Notes: a model not told the origin generated them from the sequence alone. Positions 50,418-59,437 are shown, counted from the stretch's first letter. The stretch is DNA of 64,000 nucleotides from Candidatus Omnitrophota bacterium (GCA_029568995.1 JAKPYU010000189.1:1-64000); one strand, 5' to 3'. Translations and numbers: made by a program.

Positions 50418-52196
50418 TTATGTTGAGATATTTTTCATATACTTCCGATATTGAACGCGAAACAGCAGCGCCGTCAATAGTCCAATAATTATCGCAATAA
50501 TTGCAACATTCCACCGTGCGATATACAGGCAGGAAAGCGCGATCACACCGACCGCGACCGACACGGCCCCCAGGAGCGCAATGCCGAATCCGCGCGGGAT
50601 TGGTTTCCAGCCGGGAGATTCGATCCCGGATTTCTCCGCGATTGGCCCCCACCAGCCCAGCGGATGCGCCCTGCGATAAAAGGCAACTAACACTTCATCC
50701 GGCTCGGGCTTCGTCAGCAGGGCCACCATTATCCATAAAACCGTGGTTGCGGCCATGGATGTAAGTACAACGATGTACTCCACATCTTCCTGAGGCTGAA
50801 TAATGTGCCGAAAAATGACGTATTTATTCAGAAGGAATATAAACGGCCCTCCAAAGGAGGCCGCCAGGCGCGCTTGAATATTGAATCGCCACCACCACCA
50901 TTGCCCCCAATTCGCCGTCAACTCGGCGGAGGATAGACCGAGCATAAACACGGATATATCGATTACATTCTCTGCACGCGTCGCCACTAGGATGGCGAGA
51001 CCGAGAATGACGCATGTGACGATGCGGCCGACATTCATGTAATGTTTCATCGACGCGGCTTTTACAAAGCAACGTCGGTAAATGTCATTCAAAAAGACCT
51101 GCGCTCCAAAATTTACATTTGAATCGACCGTAGACATAATCGAAGCGCCGATGGCAATGATCGCCAGGCCGATTAGCCCCCCGGGCATGTAATGCGCCAG
51201 CAACATACCGTAACTGAGCTCCTTGTTGATACTGCCGTCATACAGCCCCGGCCATTTCACCATGGCCCCGAGGGCCGGCAGAGTCAGGACGGCTAACATG
51301 AAGAACAGGACAACCTCTGTCCAGATATACATCTTCGAGGCTTCCCTGGCGCTGCGGCAGGAAATCAAACGCTGCCCTTCCATGGCTCCCGCCATCGGGG
51401 CAACATCGCCCCCATATCCCACCGCTGTTCCCACGGTCCATGCAATAACCCCCATCAGCCCCAGCAGTTCATGGCTCCTGGGAGGATGCCACGAAATGAC
51501 GGCCTCCCCGAATTGGCTAACCAGGGCGTCGTGCAATCCTTGTGGCCCTCCAAAATCCTGCAGGACAAGTGCCATCAGCAGAATCGACGCCGCAATCATG
51601 ATAAGGGATTGAAACAAATCCGACACTACAACCCCAATCAGTCCGGATAGCATGACATAAAACAAAAGAACAGGAATCACCAACAAGTATGTTTCATACT
51701 GCTCCCACCCAAGAATCGCGTGAAAGACCTTGTGCAATCCTAGAAGGCCCGACCCGGTCCATGCCACGACCGCGATGAACGCGCTGCGCAGCGCGATCCA
51801 CCCACGCATGACAAGGGCGGGTCTTCCGCTGAAACGCAATTCATAGAACTCCGGCGAGGTGAATATCTTCAAATGATGCCAGGAAACCGCAAACAGAACA
51901 CAACCGATCAGCAACGCCAGCCCGAATCGGCTGATATACCACCAGCAGATAAACAAGCCACAAATCACCGTCATACCGCAATAGGCGGGTGCAACATCCG
52001 CATTCATGCACGTCGCCGCATACGAGACCCCATTCAGCCATCCAGGTAAATTTCGGCCCGCCAAAAAATAATTCTCAATGTCTTTCTGAGCAAACCGGCG
52101 ATAATACAAACCCATCGCTACTAGAATAAGCATGTAAACGCCCATCACAACATAGTCGATGACCTGCAAAGTGACTTGAGGAACCTCGGATTCCAT
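50418..52196 (-). CDS. Sodium:solute symporter (SSS family)
   Basis: 592 aa from ATG at 52196 (GGAG nine bases upstream). It has about 13-14 hydrophobic helices; the family signature region GWLNGVSYAATCMNADVAPA lies after the second helix, and the sodium-site helices include AIIAIGASIMSTVDSNVNFG. A C-terminal loop (LLTKPEPDEVLVAFYRRA) precedes the last helices. It brings in a small solute, likely a sugar or sugar acid, with sodium. It lies between the AGE-type epimerase and the sialidase-like gene, which hints at uptake of the sugar they handle. Confidence 0.88.
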   Translation of the reverse strand: MESEVPQVTLQVIDYVVMGVYMLILVAMGLYYRRFAQKDIENYFLAGRNLPGWLNGVSYAATCMNADVAPAYCGMTVICGLFICWWYISRFGLALLIGCVLFAVSWHHLKIFTSPEFYELRFSGRPALVMRGWIALRSAFIAVVAWTGSGLLGLHKVFHAILGWEQYETYLLVIPVLLFYVMLSGLIGVVVSDLFQSLIMIAASILLMALVLQDFGGPQGLHDALVSQFGEAVISWHPPRSHELLGLMGVIAWTVGTAVGYGGDVAPMAGAMEGQRLISCRSAREASKMYIWTEVVLFFMLAVLTLPALGAMVKWPGLYDGSINKELSYGMLLAHYMPGGLIGLAIIAIGASIMSTVDSNVNFGAQVFLNDIYRRCFVKAASMKHYMNVGRIVTCVILGLAILVATRAENVIDISVFMLGLSSAELTANWGQWWWWRFNIQARLAASFGGPFIFLLNKYVIFRHIIQPQEDVEYIVVLTSMAATTVLWIMVALLTKPEPDEVLVAFYRRAHPLGWWGPIAEKSGIESPGWKPIPRGFGIALLGAVSVAVGVIALSCLYIARWNVAIIAIIIGLLTALLFRVQYRKYMKNIST

Positions 52197-52221
52197 TCGT
52201 GTATGCTCCAAAAGAAAGATG

Positions 52222-53409
52222 TCATACAGACTCGGCTAAATGCCCGAATTCCAACGCACACCGATACAGCGCGCGCGGAACATGAAAACATCCCTTCCAT
52301 TTGCCACCTTTCAGATCGAGGAACACCTTTCCCTCGCGGCTCAGGTAACCGAACCATTCTCCGTATTCCGGGTCGGGGAATCGCTCCCAGGTATACTCAT
52401 GGACCCGCTCGAACCAGCTCCAGCATTCCTCCCTTCCGGTAAGGCGATACCCCATGATCAGCGCAACCAGCGTCTCCAGGTGCGCCCACCAGAGTTTCCG
52501 ATCCCATTCGAGTTGCTGCGGCGGCTTGCCTTCGATATCCAGGTAATAGAGAAGTCCGCCATACTCGGTGTCCCAGCCATAGTTCAGCGTGTGTAGCAGA
52601 ATATCTACACACAAAGAGATCGTCTCTTGGTCTCCTTTCCGGTGTGCAATATCCATAAGGAACCATGTCGCCTCAATGCCATGGCCCGGAAGAATCACGC
52701 GGCCCTCGAAACAATTTACATGGCCCCCATCGGGCGAAACATGTTCAAACAGGAGATTATGCTTCCGATCCAGAAAATCCGAGAGAATCTCTCGGACAGA
52801 CGCATCCACAGTATCTGACTGAAAAGAGCTGTCTTGAAACCATTCCAGTTCCGAACACAGGTTCGACAGAATCATCGGCACGGCCAGTGCTTTCATCGGT
52901 CTTGATCCGGGATAGGCCTTCGTATATTGTCCCTTGGGATTCCCCTTGCGCCGAAGAATGTTCGCGAACGTCTTCGCGGCAATGTCCCTGGCCGATTCAT
53001 CCCCGGAGGCAAGGGCGTATTGGCTGAACGCCATCGCCGCAAAGCAGTCCGAAAATATATTATATGGTTGAATTAACGGTCTCCCCGCCCGGTCCAGGGA
53101 AAAATACCAATTTCCCCCGTCATCCATTCCATGCCGCCGAAGAAAGTCCGCCCCATGCCGGGCAATGTCCAGCCACTCGGATCTCTTCTCCAGTTGGTTG
53201 TAAAGCGTGGAGAACATCCACACCTGCCTCGCCTGAAGCCAGACAAACTTGTCCGTGTCGAAGCAATGGCCGCATCGATCCAGGCAGGTGAAATAGCCGC
53301 CGCATTCACGATCAATGGAATGCCGCTCCCAAAAGGGAATCACATCCTGCAATAAAGCATCCCAGTACTGCTTCTGATACGCGTGAAAGGTTTCTCTTGT
53401 CGGCTTCAT
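52222..53409 (-). CDS. N-acylglucosamine 2-epimerase (AGE) family protein
   Basis: 395 aa from ATG at 53409 (AAGGAG ten bases upstream; an ATG nine bases earlier is too close to it). The alpha/alpha-barrel pattern of the family is clear: [80 protein letters not shown], the GHGIE His-Glu, and [20 protein letters not shown]. Members epimerise N-acyl sugars or mannose/glucose disaccharides, or isomerise keto sugars. It is cytoplasmic and stands between the ABC transporter and the SSS symporter, so it likely handles an imported sugar. Which epimer is formed cannot be told. Confidence 0.85.
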   Translation of the reverse strand: MKPTRETFHAYQKQYWDALLQDVIPFWERHSIDRECGGYFTCLDRCGHCFDTDKFVWLQARQVWMFSTLYNQLEKRSEWLDIARHGADFLRRHGMDDGGNWYFSLDRAGRPLIQPYNIFSDCFAAMAFSQYALASGDESARDIAAKTFANILRRKGNPKGQYTKAYPGSRPMKALAVPMILSNLCSELEWFQDSSFQSDTVDASVREILSDFLDRKHNLLFEHVSPDGGHVNCFEGRVILPGHGIEATWFLMDIAHRKGDQETISLCVDILLHTLNYGWDTEYGGLLYYLDIEGKPPQQLEWDRKLWWAHLETLVALIMGYRLTGREECWSWFERVHEYTWERFPDPEYGEWFGYLSREGKVFLDLKGGKWKGCFHVPRALYRCALEFGHLAESV

Positions 53410-53495
53410 CCTTCTCATTCTCCTTTTTCTTGTCCAGGATCGCAACATCTATACTTGGCTGATCTCTCTTCTCCCCCCGAGGACCAGTCTCTTCT

Positions 53496-53528
53496 CCCTC
53501 TCCCTACTGGAGAGGGTCGGGGTGAGGG
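53496..53528 (+). repeat. 33-bp REP-like repeat, copy 2
   Basis: CCCTCTCCCTACTGGAGAGG then GTCGGGGTGAGGG, differing from the copies at 45184 and 59379 at three positions. It lies in the 153-base gap between the AGE and permease genes. Confidence 0.8.
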
Positions 53529-53562
53529 TCCTTCCAGTAGGACAGGCGTCCCTGCCTGTCAA

Positions 53563-54390
53563 CTAACCTTTCAACCCTCCCGTAATGATCCCGCGTATAA
53601 ATGCTCTCTGCGCGATAAAAAACAGGACCACAACCGGCAGCACCATTAACGTACTCGCGGCCATCAGCATCCCCCACTCAAGAGCGTGACTGCTTTGGAA
53701 TTGCTGAAGCCCAAGCGAAAGGGTAAATTTCTCCGGACTTTGGAGGTAGATCAGCGGATTCAAATAATCTACCCAGCTCCACAGAAAGGAAAACACAACA
53801 ACGGTTACCAGCCCGGTGATGGAAAGGGGCATCATGATTCGCGCATAGATTTGCCATTCGGAGCATCCATCAATGCGCGCCGCCTCGCTGAGGGCCTCCG
53901 GTATTCCACGAAAGAACTGACGCAGCAGAAAAATGAAAAAAGATGTCCCCAGAAAGGAGGGTACAATCAGCGGCGCAAAAGTGTCGATTAGCCGCAAGGT
54001 CCGAAAAATGACAAAAACCGGAATCATGGTGACCTGCGGCGGCAACAGCATGGTGGCCAGCATCAGGTAAAAGCAGGCATCGCGCCCACGCCAGGGGATT
54101 CGGCTGAAACTGTATGCGACCAGGGACGCGCTGAGCACATTACCCAAGGTATTTGCCGCAGAAATGATCAGGGTATTCCAGAGATACCGCAGAAAGGGAA
54201 TAAACGTGAGTGCTTCCAGGTAATTGCGCCAGCGAATGGGCCAGGGAAACCAGTCGGGAGGAAATGTAAAGATCTGATGGTTTGTTTTGAGTGAGGAAAT
54301 AACCATCCACCAGAACGGCAGGAAAAAGAGAAACGACCCCGCGAAAAGCGCGGCGTAAATCCACGTCCGGTCGTTTGACTTTCTCGGCAT
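53563..54390 (-). CDS. ABC sugar transporter permease (MalG/UgpE type)
   Basis: 275 aa with six membrane helices. The EAA loop that contacts the ATPase is EALSEAARIDGCSEWQIYAR followed by IMMPLS, matching the EAA-x3-G-x9-I-x-LP pattern. The N-terminal FAGSFLFFLPFWWMVISSL helix and following SFSRIPWRGRDA are typical of this permease family. It pairs with the permease encoded just upstream. Confidence 0.9.
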   Translation of the reverse strand: MPRKSNDRTWIYAALFAGSFLFFLPFWWMVISSLKTNHQIFTFPPDWFPWPIRWRNYLEALTFIPFLRYLWNTLIISAANTLGNVLSASLVAYSFSRIPWRGRDACFYLMLATMLLPPQVTMIPVFVIFRTLRLIDTFAPLIVPSFLGTSFFIFLLRQFFRGIPEALSEAARIDGCSEWQIYARIMMPLSITGLVTVVVFSFLWSWVDYLNPLIYLQSPEKFTLSLGLQQFQSSHALEWGMLMAASTLMVLPVVVLFFIAQRAFIRGIITGGLKG

Positions 54391-54402
54391 CCTCGCAGTC
54401 CT

Positions 54403-55317
54403 CTATCGTTCCTCCGCGTAATGAACCCAACCGCTCGTTTTTAGAATGACATAGATCACGGCCAGCGAAATCAGAAACAGAATCCAGGCCATCGCACTCG
54501 CATATCCCATTTGGAAATGCTGAAAAGCGTGCTGATAGAGATACAGCGCATACACCAATGTAGAACCTTCCGGCCCCCCGGCTCGGCCGCCGTATTCCGG
54601 CGAAATACCGGTGGTCATGATATAAACCTGTGTGAAATACTGAAACGAGGCGATCACGCCCATGATCAGGTTAAAAAAGATCACGGGACTGATGCAGGGC
54701 AGCGTGATGTTCCATAGGCGTTGCAGTCGATTTGCGCCGTCCACCAGGGCGGCCTCGTGGAGACTCTGCGGTACCTGCTGGAGTCCCGCGAGGAAAATAA
54801 TCATGATATTTCCCACGCCCCAGAGATTCGTTAAAATCAGCGCCGGTTTGGACCAGGCCGGATCGGTCAGCCAGCCGGGGCTATTCACGCCCAGGGTGGC
54901 GAGGAGGGCATTGATACACCCATACTCCGGATTCAGAATCCACACCCAGAGAATGGCAACGGCTACCACAGGAACAACACTGGGAAGGTAGAAGACGGTA
55001 CGAAAGAAGGACAGGAATCTGACATCCGTGTTCAGAAGAGCTGCGAGGGAAAATGCGAGCACGAGGGAAAGAGGAACTCCAAAGACCATCATGTACAGGG
55101 TGTTATAGAGCGTTTTCAGAAAATGCGGGTCCTCAAATAAAAGAATCCGGTAATTCTCCAATCCTATAAAGATCGGTTCGCGCACAACATTGTAACTGCA
55201 GAGAGAATAATAGAAACTGGCAACGATCGGTCCCAGCGTAAATATACAGAATCCCAGAATCCAGGGGCTGGCGAACAGAAGACCGTTCTTGAAATGGAGT
55301 CGTTCCTGTCGAGTCAT
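54403..55317 (-). CDS. ABC sugar transporter permease (MalF/UgpA type)
   Basis: 304 aa, six helices. The EAA loop is SLHEAALVDGANRLQRLWNI followed by TLPCIS. The N-terminus (LHFKNGLLFASPWILGFCIF) and SFYYSLCSYNVVREPIFIGL match the family. It overlaps the end of the substrate-binding protein gene by ATGA, and the partner permease starts 12 bases after its stop, so the three are one operon. Confidence 0.9.
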   Translation of the reverse strand: MTRQERLHFKNGLLFASPWILGFCIFTLGPIVASFYYSLCSYNVVREPIFIGLENYRILLFEDPHFLKTLYNTLYMMVFGVPLSLVLAFSLAALLNTDVRFLSFFRTVFYLPSVVPVVAVAILWVWILNPEYGCINALLATLGVNSPGWLTDPAWSKPALILTNLWGVGNIMIIFLAGLQQVPQSLHEAALVDGANRLQRLWNITLPCISPVIFFNLIMGVIASFQYFTQVYIMTTGISPEYGGRAGGPEGSTLVYALYLYQHAFQHFQMGYASAMAWILFLISLAVIYVILKTSGWVHYAEER

Positions 55318-56657
55318 GAATTCTCTTCTGTAATGCCAAGATGTCGTAGCGAGCGATCCAGCTCCCCTTGCAGTCGATGATTCAGAACGGGCAATGCCTT
55401 TTCCGGTTCAACCGCACCGGAACAGATATTCTCCATGATATTGTTGAACTCGTTGTAGAAAAATTGTCCGATGGGAAGGGCAGGGAGGGGCCGGGCGCGA
55501 CCCTCAAGAAAAAAATCAATAAAGATCCGCATTCGAGAATGGTAGACATCTGCATAAGCCGGATCGTTCAGCGCAGCGCGTAAGGGTGGAACATTGTACA
55601 GTGTCGCGGCGAAACGCGCCGATTGCGCCGGTGAAATCAACCAGGACAAAAAAGTCCACGCGGCATCGGCATTCCGACATCCCTGCGGAATAACCCAGAA
55701 ACTTCCGGTCATGGCGCTCTGGCTTTTCTGATTCGGTACGGTGCTCACAAAGGGAATCAGGCCATAATCCAGGTCGGGGGCATTGCGCTGGATAAAGGAG
55801 ATCTGCCACTGCCCGTCTTCCCGCATGGCGAGTTTCTCTCTGTAAAACGGATTGTTCGGGCTGTCGTATTCGCCGAAGGTCGCAACAAACCGGCGGTAAT
55901 TATCCATTCCGTACTCGCGATAGAGGGAGGCGATCCAGTTCATCGCTTCCACATTTTGCGGCGAGTCGATAAGAAATTGTCTGGTATGGCGGTCATATAA
56001 GTCGCCCCCGAAGTTCCACATCCAGATGTAAGAATACTGGAATTCGGGAATGAAGCCGATCCGCTCCAATTTCCCGGCGTCATCACGTCGCGTAAGACGT
56101 GCGGCACATTCTCTCAGTGAGTCGATATCGCCGGGCGGAGATTCCGCGTCTAGTCCCGCCTCAGTGAACAATCCCTTATTGTAGAAAATCATCCATACAT
56201 TCAATGCCGTGGGAACACCATACTTCTTATCACTGAACATTCCATATTCCCAGACATTCGGCAGGTAGTCCTCCGGCCCAAGCTCGTCGCGGTCCAGGTA
56301 GTCATTCAGCGGAATAAAACACCCGGCCTCGCCCATGGTCGGCAGCATCCAGTCCCACACCGTCGCGATATCCGGCGGAATTCCTCCGGCAATCGCAGCC
56401 ATTAACTTGTCGCCGATAATGAAAAAAGCCGGTTTCACCTGGATCTGCGGATGCGTGTTATTGAATTCCCCGACCAGTTCCTCAAGGAATTTTCCTTCAT
56501 AGCCGCCCCAGGCATGCCAGAAAGTCAGGCGGATTACGGAGTCGTCCTGTTGCCTGCCACAACCGGAAGTTACCAGCAGAATGGTGAATATCATCAGTCC
56601 GGTTCGCTGATGGTGGGTGAGACCTGTCGCGTCGAAGATCCGGTACAGGCAATTCAT
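55314..56657 (-). CDS. ABC sugar substrate-binding lipoprotein
   Basis: 447 aa from ATG at 56657, which overlaps the preceding stop by ATGA; a shorter start at 56594 would place the signal first. The lipobox is LVTSGC (FTILLVTSGC). The mature part is a family 1 extracellular binding protein: VIRLTFWHAWGGYEGKFLEE, VVGEFNNTHPQIQVKPAF-like segments, SAMTGSFWVIPQGCRNADAA and AWTFLSWLISPAQSARFAAT. It captures the sugar for the two permeases. No ATP-binding subunit is encoded here. Confidence 0.9.
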   Translation of the reverse strand: MNCLYRIFDATGLTHHQRTGLMIFTILLVTSGCGRQQDDSVIRLTFWHAWGGYEGKFLEELVGEFNNTHPQIQVKPAFFIIGDKLMAAIAGGIPPDIATVWDWMLPTMGEAGCFIPLNDYLDRDELGPEDYLPNVWEYGMFSDKKYGVPTALNVWMIFYNKGLFTEAGLDAESPPGDIDSLRECAARLTRRDDAGKLERIGFIPEFQYSYIWMWNFGGDLYDRHTRQFLIDSPQNVEAMNWIASLYREYGMDNYRRFVATFGEYDSPNNPFYREKLAMREDGQWQISFIQRNAPDLDYGLIPFVSTVPNQKSQSAMTGSFWVIPQGCRNADAAWTFLSWLISPAQSARFAATLYNVPPLRAALNDPAYADVYHSRMRIFIDFFLEGRARPLPALPIGQFFYNEFNNIMENICSGAVEPEKALPVLNHRLQGELDRSLRHLGITEENS

Positions 56658-57841
56658 GTTTCTTGCCGGATGAAATCCTCGGCAGAGGATATCTCGGTTT
56701 GCCCTGAAGGGTACGGTGTATTCGAACAATAGGAACTCAAGTGTTCATAATACTGCCGATACAACTCCGCGGCTACGGAACCGGCGGCGGGATTCATATA
56801 GTCGAAATAACTGAATGTGACAATCCGTTCGACAGAATCGGAGACTAGTTCCATCTGGCGAATCATTCTCTCGTGCGGTGCAGGATTGGCCGCCCAGGGT
56901 TCCCAGTCCAGGGGCACTCCCGCCTGCTGGTCGAACATCTCGATATCGGCCCAGAGTTGCTTCCCGCAGGCTCCGGCAAGGCTTTTCAAGATGAAGAAGC
57001 ACGCGGGAATTTCCAGCAGCCGATCCTCTTTAAAAATCCCCACGCTGTCCTGCATCATGATGATATCGACCATGGAAATCTGCCGAAATATCCGCTCCCA
57101 TAGACCTTTGAATGCTTCCAATCCGTTCGTAACCGTAAAATACGGCGCAATGGCCGTCGGCCGGTCGCCGGGCATGAGCTTGCAACACATCGCAATCGAA
57201 TTGACCCAATTCGGCAGGCACGAGGGATCTTCCGTCTCCTCCACAAACACATTGCATAATTCGTAGGGGATATACCAGCCGTGGAAATTGTCGTAACGCC
57301 CATATTTTTCCTGGATCTCCTCAATAAGAAAGCGACTCCTATCCAGCAATCGAATCAGCTGTGTCTTGGATTGCAGCATCCACGCAATCTCCACATGGGG
57401 CAGGCCGATCCAGATCTCCATGCCCAACCCCAGGGACTCCTGGAGAACCGCCTCCACCAGGTCCGTGTCGGAAAGACGGGAATAATGGCGCGAATCATAA
57501 CAGACACCGCCCGGATTGCCGGTCAATAGGATCAACGTGTTAAGTCCGATGTCCTTCAGGAGAGGATATTGCCCCGCACGATAGGATGGATCGCTCCAGC
57601 GTTCGCACAGATTCCGCTCATTGAACGGGACAAAGGTCCCCGCGATGGGGAGCGTTTGCCCTCCGGCAGGCGGCTGACAAAATCGGTCGGGGATCTCCAA
57701 CTTCCCCGTGCCGTTCTGCAGAGATCGGAAAATGATGTCCTGGTGACGTTTTCGCAGGTCCGGCGAGACAAGAACCTGATCGTGAAGACTCTGGGAGATT
57801 GTTTCGGTGGAACCAACAAATGTCTCATCGCACTGTGACAT
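56654..57841 (-). CDS. DUF4434-like (TIM-barrel) protein
   Basis: 395 aa from ATG at 57841 (GAGG seven bases upstream). No signal peptide is seen. The C-terminal 270 residues match the protein at 61830-63863: FHGWYIPYELCNVF here and FAGWYIPYELCDAF there, PTAIAPYFTVTNG and PVLISPYFTTYLT, VDIIMMQDSVG and VDIVAMQDSVG, LWADIEMFDQ and FWWNVETFRQ. These fit a glycoside-hydrolase-like barrel of the DUF4434 type; the conserved Glu/Asp residues in those segments could be catalytic. It is the first gene of the ABC transporter operon, so it may process the imported sugar. Confidence 0.78.
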   Translation of the reverse strand: MSQCDETFVGSTETISQSLHDQVLVSPDLRKRHQDIIFRSLQNGTGKLEIPDRFCQPPAGGQTLPIAGTFVPFNERNLCERWSDPSYRAGQYPLLKDIGLNTLILLTGNPGGVCYDSRHYSRLSDTDLVEAVLQESLGLGMEIWIGLPHVEIAWMLQSKTQLIRLLDRSRFLIEEIQEKYGRYDNFHGWYIPYELCNVFVEETEDPSCLPNWVNSIAMCCKLMPGDRPTAIAPYFTVTNGLEAFKGLWERIFRQISMVDIIMMQDSVGIFKEDRLLEIPACFFILKSLAGACGKQLWADIEMFDQQAGVPLDWEPWAANPAPHERMIRQMELVSDSVERIVTFSYFDYMNPAAGSVAAELYRQYYEHLSSYCSNTPYPSGQTEISSAEDFIRQET

Positions 57842-57902
57842 AATCATGCCTCGATTGGCCTGCCACGGCTCAGGGGATTGACCGAATGATCGGGAAGGCA
57901 AG

Positions 57903-57948
57903 GCTCCTGCCGAGCCGATCCTCTTATCACGAGCGGCTCGGCAGGAGT
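57903..57948. repeat. Dispersed 16-bp repeat with inverted arm, copy 2
   Basis: GGCTCCTGCCGAGCCG at 57903 is repeated exactly at 17976. Here CTCCTGCCGAGCCG (57905-57918) faces CGGCTCGGCAGGAG (57935-57948), a perfect 14-bp hairpin. It sits 60 bases upstream of the DUF4434 gene. Confidence 0.75.
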
Positions 57949-57975
57949 ATCTGTCTAAAACCCTCGAGTAGGCTC

Positions 57976-58020
57976 ACAACCCTCTCCCCGAAAGATTGGG
58001 GGAGACACAGAGAGGGTTGA
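57976..58020. repeat. REP-like palindrome
   Basis: CAACCCTCTCCCCGAAAGAT then TGGGGGAGACACAGAGAGGG and TTG: two nested inverted pairs (CTCCCC/GGGGAG and CAACCCTCT/AGAGGGTTG). Its core nearly matches 24654-24676. No gene lies between 57842 and 58132. Confidence 0.75.
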
Positions 58021-58132
58021 ACTCATCAGGCCCGGCGACTTCGGGTCTTTTAAGCCCCCCTCAAAATCCTCGACTTGATGACCTTGCCCCCCAGGACGAT
58101 ACGAACCGCCTGCCCGATCTGCACACAGTGGC

Positions 58133-58708
58133 TTACTGGTAAAGCATCCACTCGTCTCCCACGGCGGAGGTTCCTTCGGATTTGAATACCTCGATCTCCG
58201 AAAGGAGGCTGTGATGCCCCGCCACTTCCGATTCCAGAATCAGCTTTACCCACCGCGCCGCAACAGGACCGCCGGTCCATGTGTACGTATAGTTTGCTTC
58301 GGCACCTGTATCTTCCGTGACCGCTTCGCCCCAGTCGGCAAAGCCCGTTGTCGCGCTCGTGCTGGAACCGGAAACCAGGATCTGCTTCTGCGCCGGGACT
58401 GCCGAACTGATCGAAACAAATACCGTCACAACAACAGAACCGATATCGCTTTTCGCCGAGGCCAGGTCGATAACGATGGAACGGGGATTCACCGCGACCG
58501 ATCCGTCCCAACCGGTCACCGGATCCCACGCCCAATCCTTGACCCCGTTCGTCAGCTCTCCGCCTGCATCGCCCAGCCAGTCGGTGCGCAACGGTGGATC
58601 CGCCGTGTAGGTCATTCCAGCCGCATAATTCACCGGCTGTGCCGAAATGCCGCCTGCCACCACCAGAGCCAAAACCGCCACCGGAATCGAAAACCAAAAC
58701 GTCCTCAT
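58133..58708 (-). CDS. Exported discoidin (F5/8 type C)-like protein with Trp-x-Leu tail
   Basis: 191 aa from ATG at 58708. The signal peptide MRTFWFSIPVAVLALVVAGG, cleaved near SAQP, is followed by one discoidin-like domain: DWAWDPVTGWDGSVAVNPRS, IVIDLASAKSDIGSVVVTVF, TYTWTGGPVAARWVKLILES and LLSEIEVFKSEG. Such domains bind sugars or surfaces. The C-terminus is SAVGDEWMLYQ, one of three similar tails in the window. It lies near a pseudopilin and another discoidin protein on the same strand. Confidence 0.8.
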   Translation of the reverse strand: MRTFWFSIPVAVLALVVAGGISAQPVNYAAGMTYTADPPLRTDWLGDAGGELTNGVKDWAWDPVTGWDGSVAVNPRSIVIDLASAKSDIGSVVVTVFVSISSAVPAQKQILVSGSSTSATTGFADWGEAVTEDTGAEANYTYTWTGGPVAARWVKLILESEVAGHHSLLSEIEVFKSEGTSAVGDEWMLYQ

Positions 58709-58767
58709 TTGCCTTTCTCTCCTTTTGGGTGAGATTTTGTCTTGCGACAATGCGCAAGCAGAAATTC

Positions 58768-59334
58768 TTATCCAGCCGCGCTGTTGCGCAAACTGGGACC
58801 GACCCGAATGATGTCCCCGGGACTCACAAGCCCATTACTCACATCATAGCGGTTATCCCCGAATGACCATTGCAACTGCTTGTCCGGCCCCACGGAATAA
58901 AGAATATAATTCGCTCGCCCGTCAAATTCGCCGTAATTGAACGGCGCATTCGATCCGAAATAAACGTAACATTGGTACCACCCGATCTTCTCATCATTGG
59001 GTGGAACAAAGGGGTCCTTTGGAATGGAACTCATATACGCCACCGGCGTGGTAAGAACAACGATTCCGGTCACGGTTTGATCCATCCCGTTCAGGTTGAT
59101 CTTGACTCGTTGGGGGGCAATCAAACCAGTCCCGTTATCCACGGGATACGCATTATGGTCGATCTTGTACGCCGTCAGGGAGTCTTCAATGGAACGCTGT
59201 TCGGAATACACTCGCGAGATCGTCGCCCGCAGCCGCGCGTTGAGGAAATTGGGCACGGCAATCGCCGCCAGAATGCCGATGATGGCCACAACGATCAGCA
59301 ATTCAATCAACGTGAAACCATATCTGGCCTTCAT
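58768..59334 (-). CDS. Type II secretion-like pseudopilin
   Basis: 188 aa. The leader MKARYG is cleaved before FTLIELLIVVAIIGILAAIA, with Gly at -1 and Glu at +5. It continues VPNFLNARLRATISRVYSEQ and LTTPVAYMSSIPKDPF, and ends YDVSNGLVSPGDIIRVGPSL, the shared C-terminal signature. It sits between two discoidin-like exported proteins, as if the three form one envelope-related group. Secretion machinery is not nearby. Confidence 0.9.
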   Translation of the reverse strand: MKARYGFTLIELLIVVAIIGILAAIAVPNFLNARLRATISRVYSEQRSIEDSLTAYKIDHNAYPVDNGTGLIAPQRVKINLNGMDQTVTGIVVLTTPVAYMSSIPKDPFVPPNDEKIGWYQCYVYFGSNAPFNYGEFDGRANYILYSVGPDKQLQWSFGDNRYDVSNGLVSPGDIIRVGPSLRNSAAG

Positions 59335-59378
59335 GATAGACCTCCGGATTTCTCTGTTCCGTCAACCAAATGCCTTCT

Positions 59379-59411
59379 CCCTCTCCCTCCGGGAGAGGGT
59401 TGGGGTGAGGG
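59379..59411 (+). repeat. 33-bp REP-like repeat, copy 3
   Basis: Identical over 33 bases to the copy at 45184-45216. It lies between the pseudopilin and the discoidin-domain gene, in the same strand orientation as the other copies. Confidence 0.85.
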
Positions 59412-59437
59412 GGTCTGCCTCCACCCACACTCTGCCG

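Noticed and set aside
58027-58047. Intrinsic terminator in the gap between the discoidin and DUF4434 genes
   Set aside because: The CCCG/CGGG stem is only 4 bp and oriented to the plus strand, while the neighbouring genes are on the minus strand.
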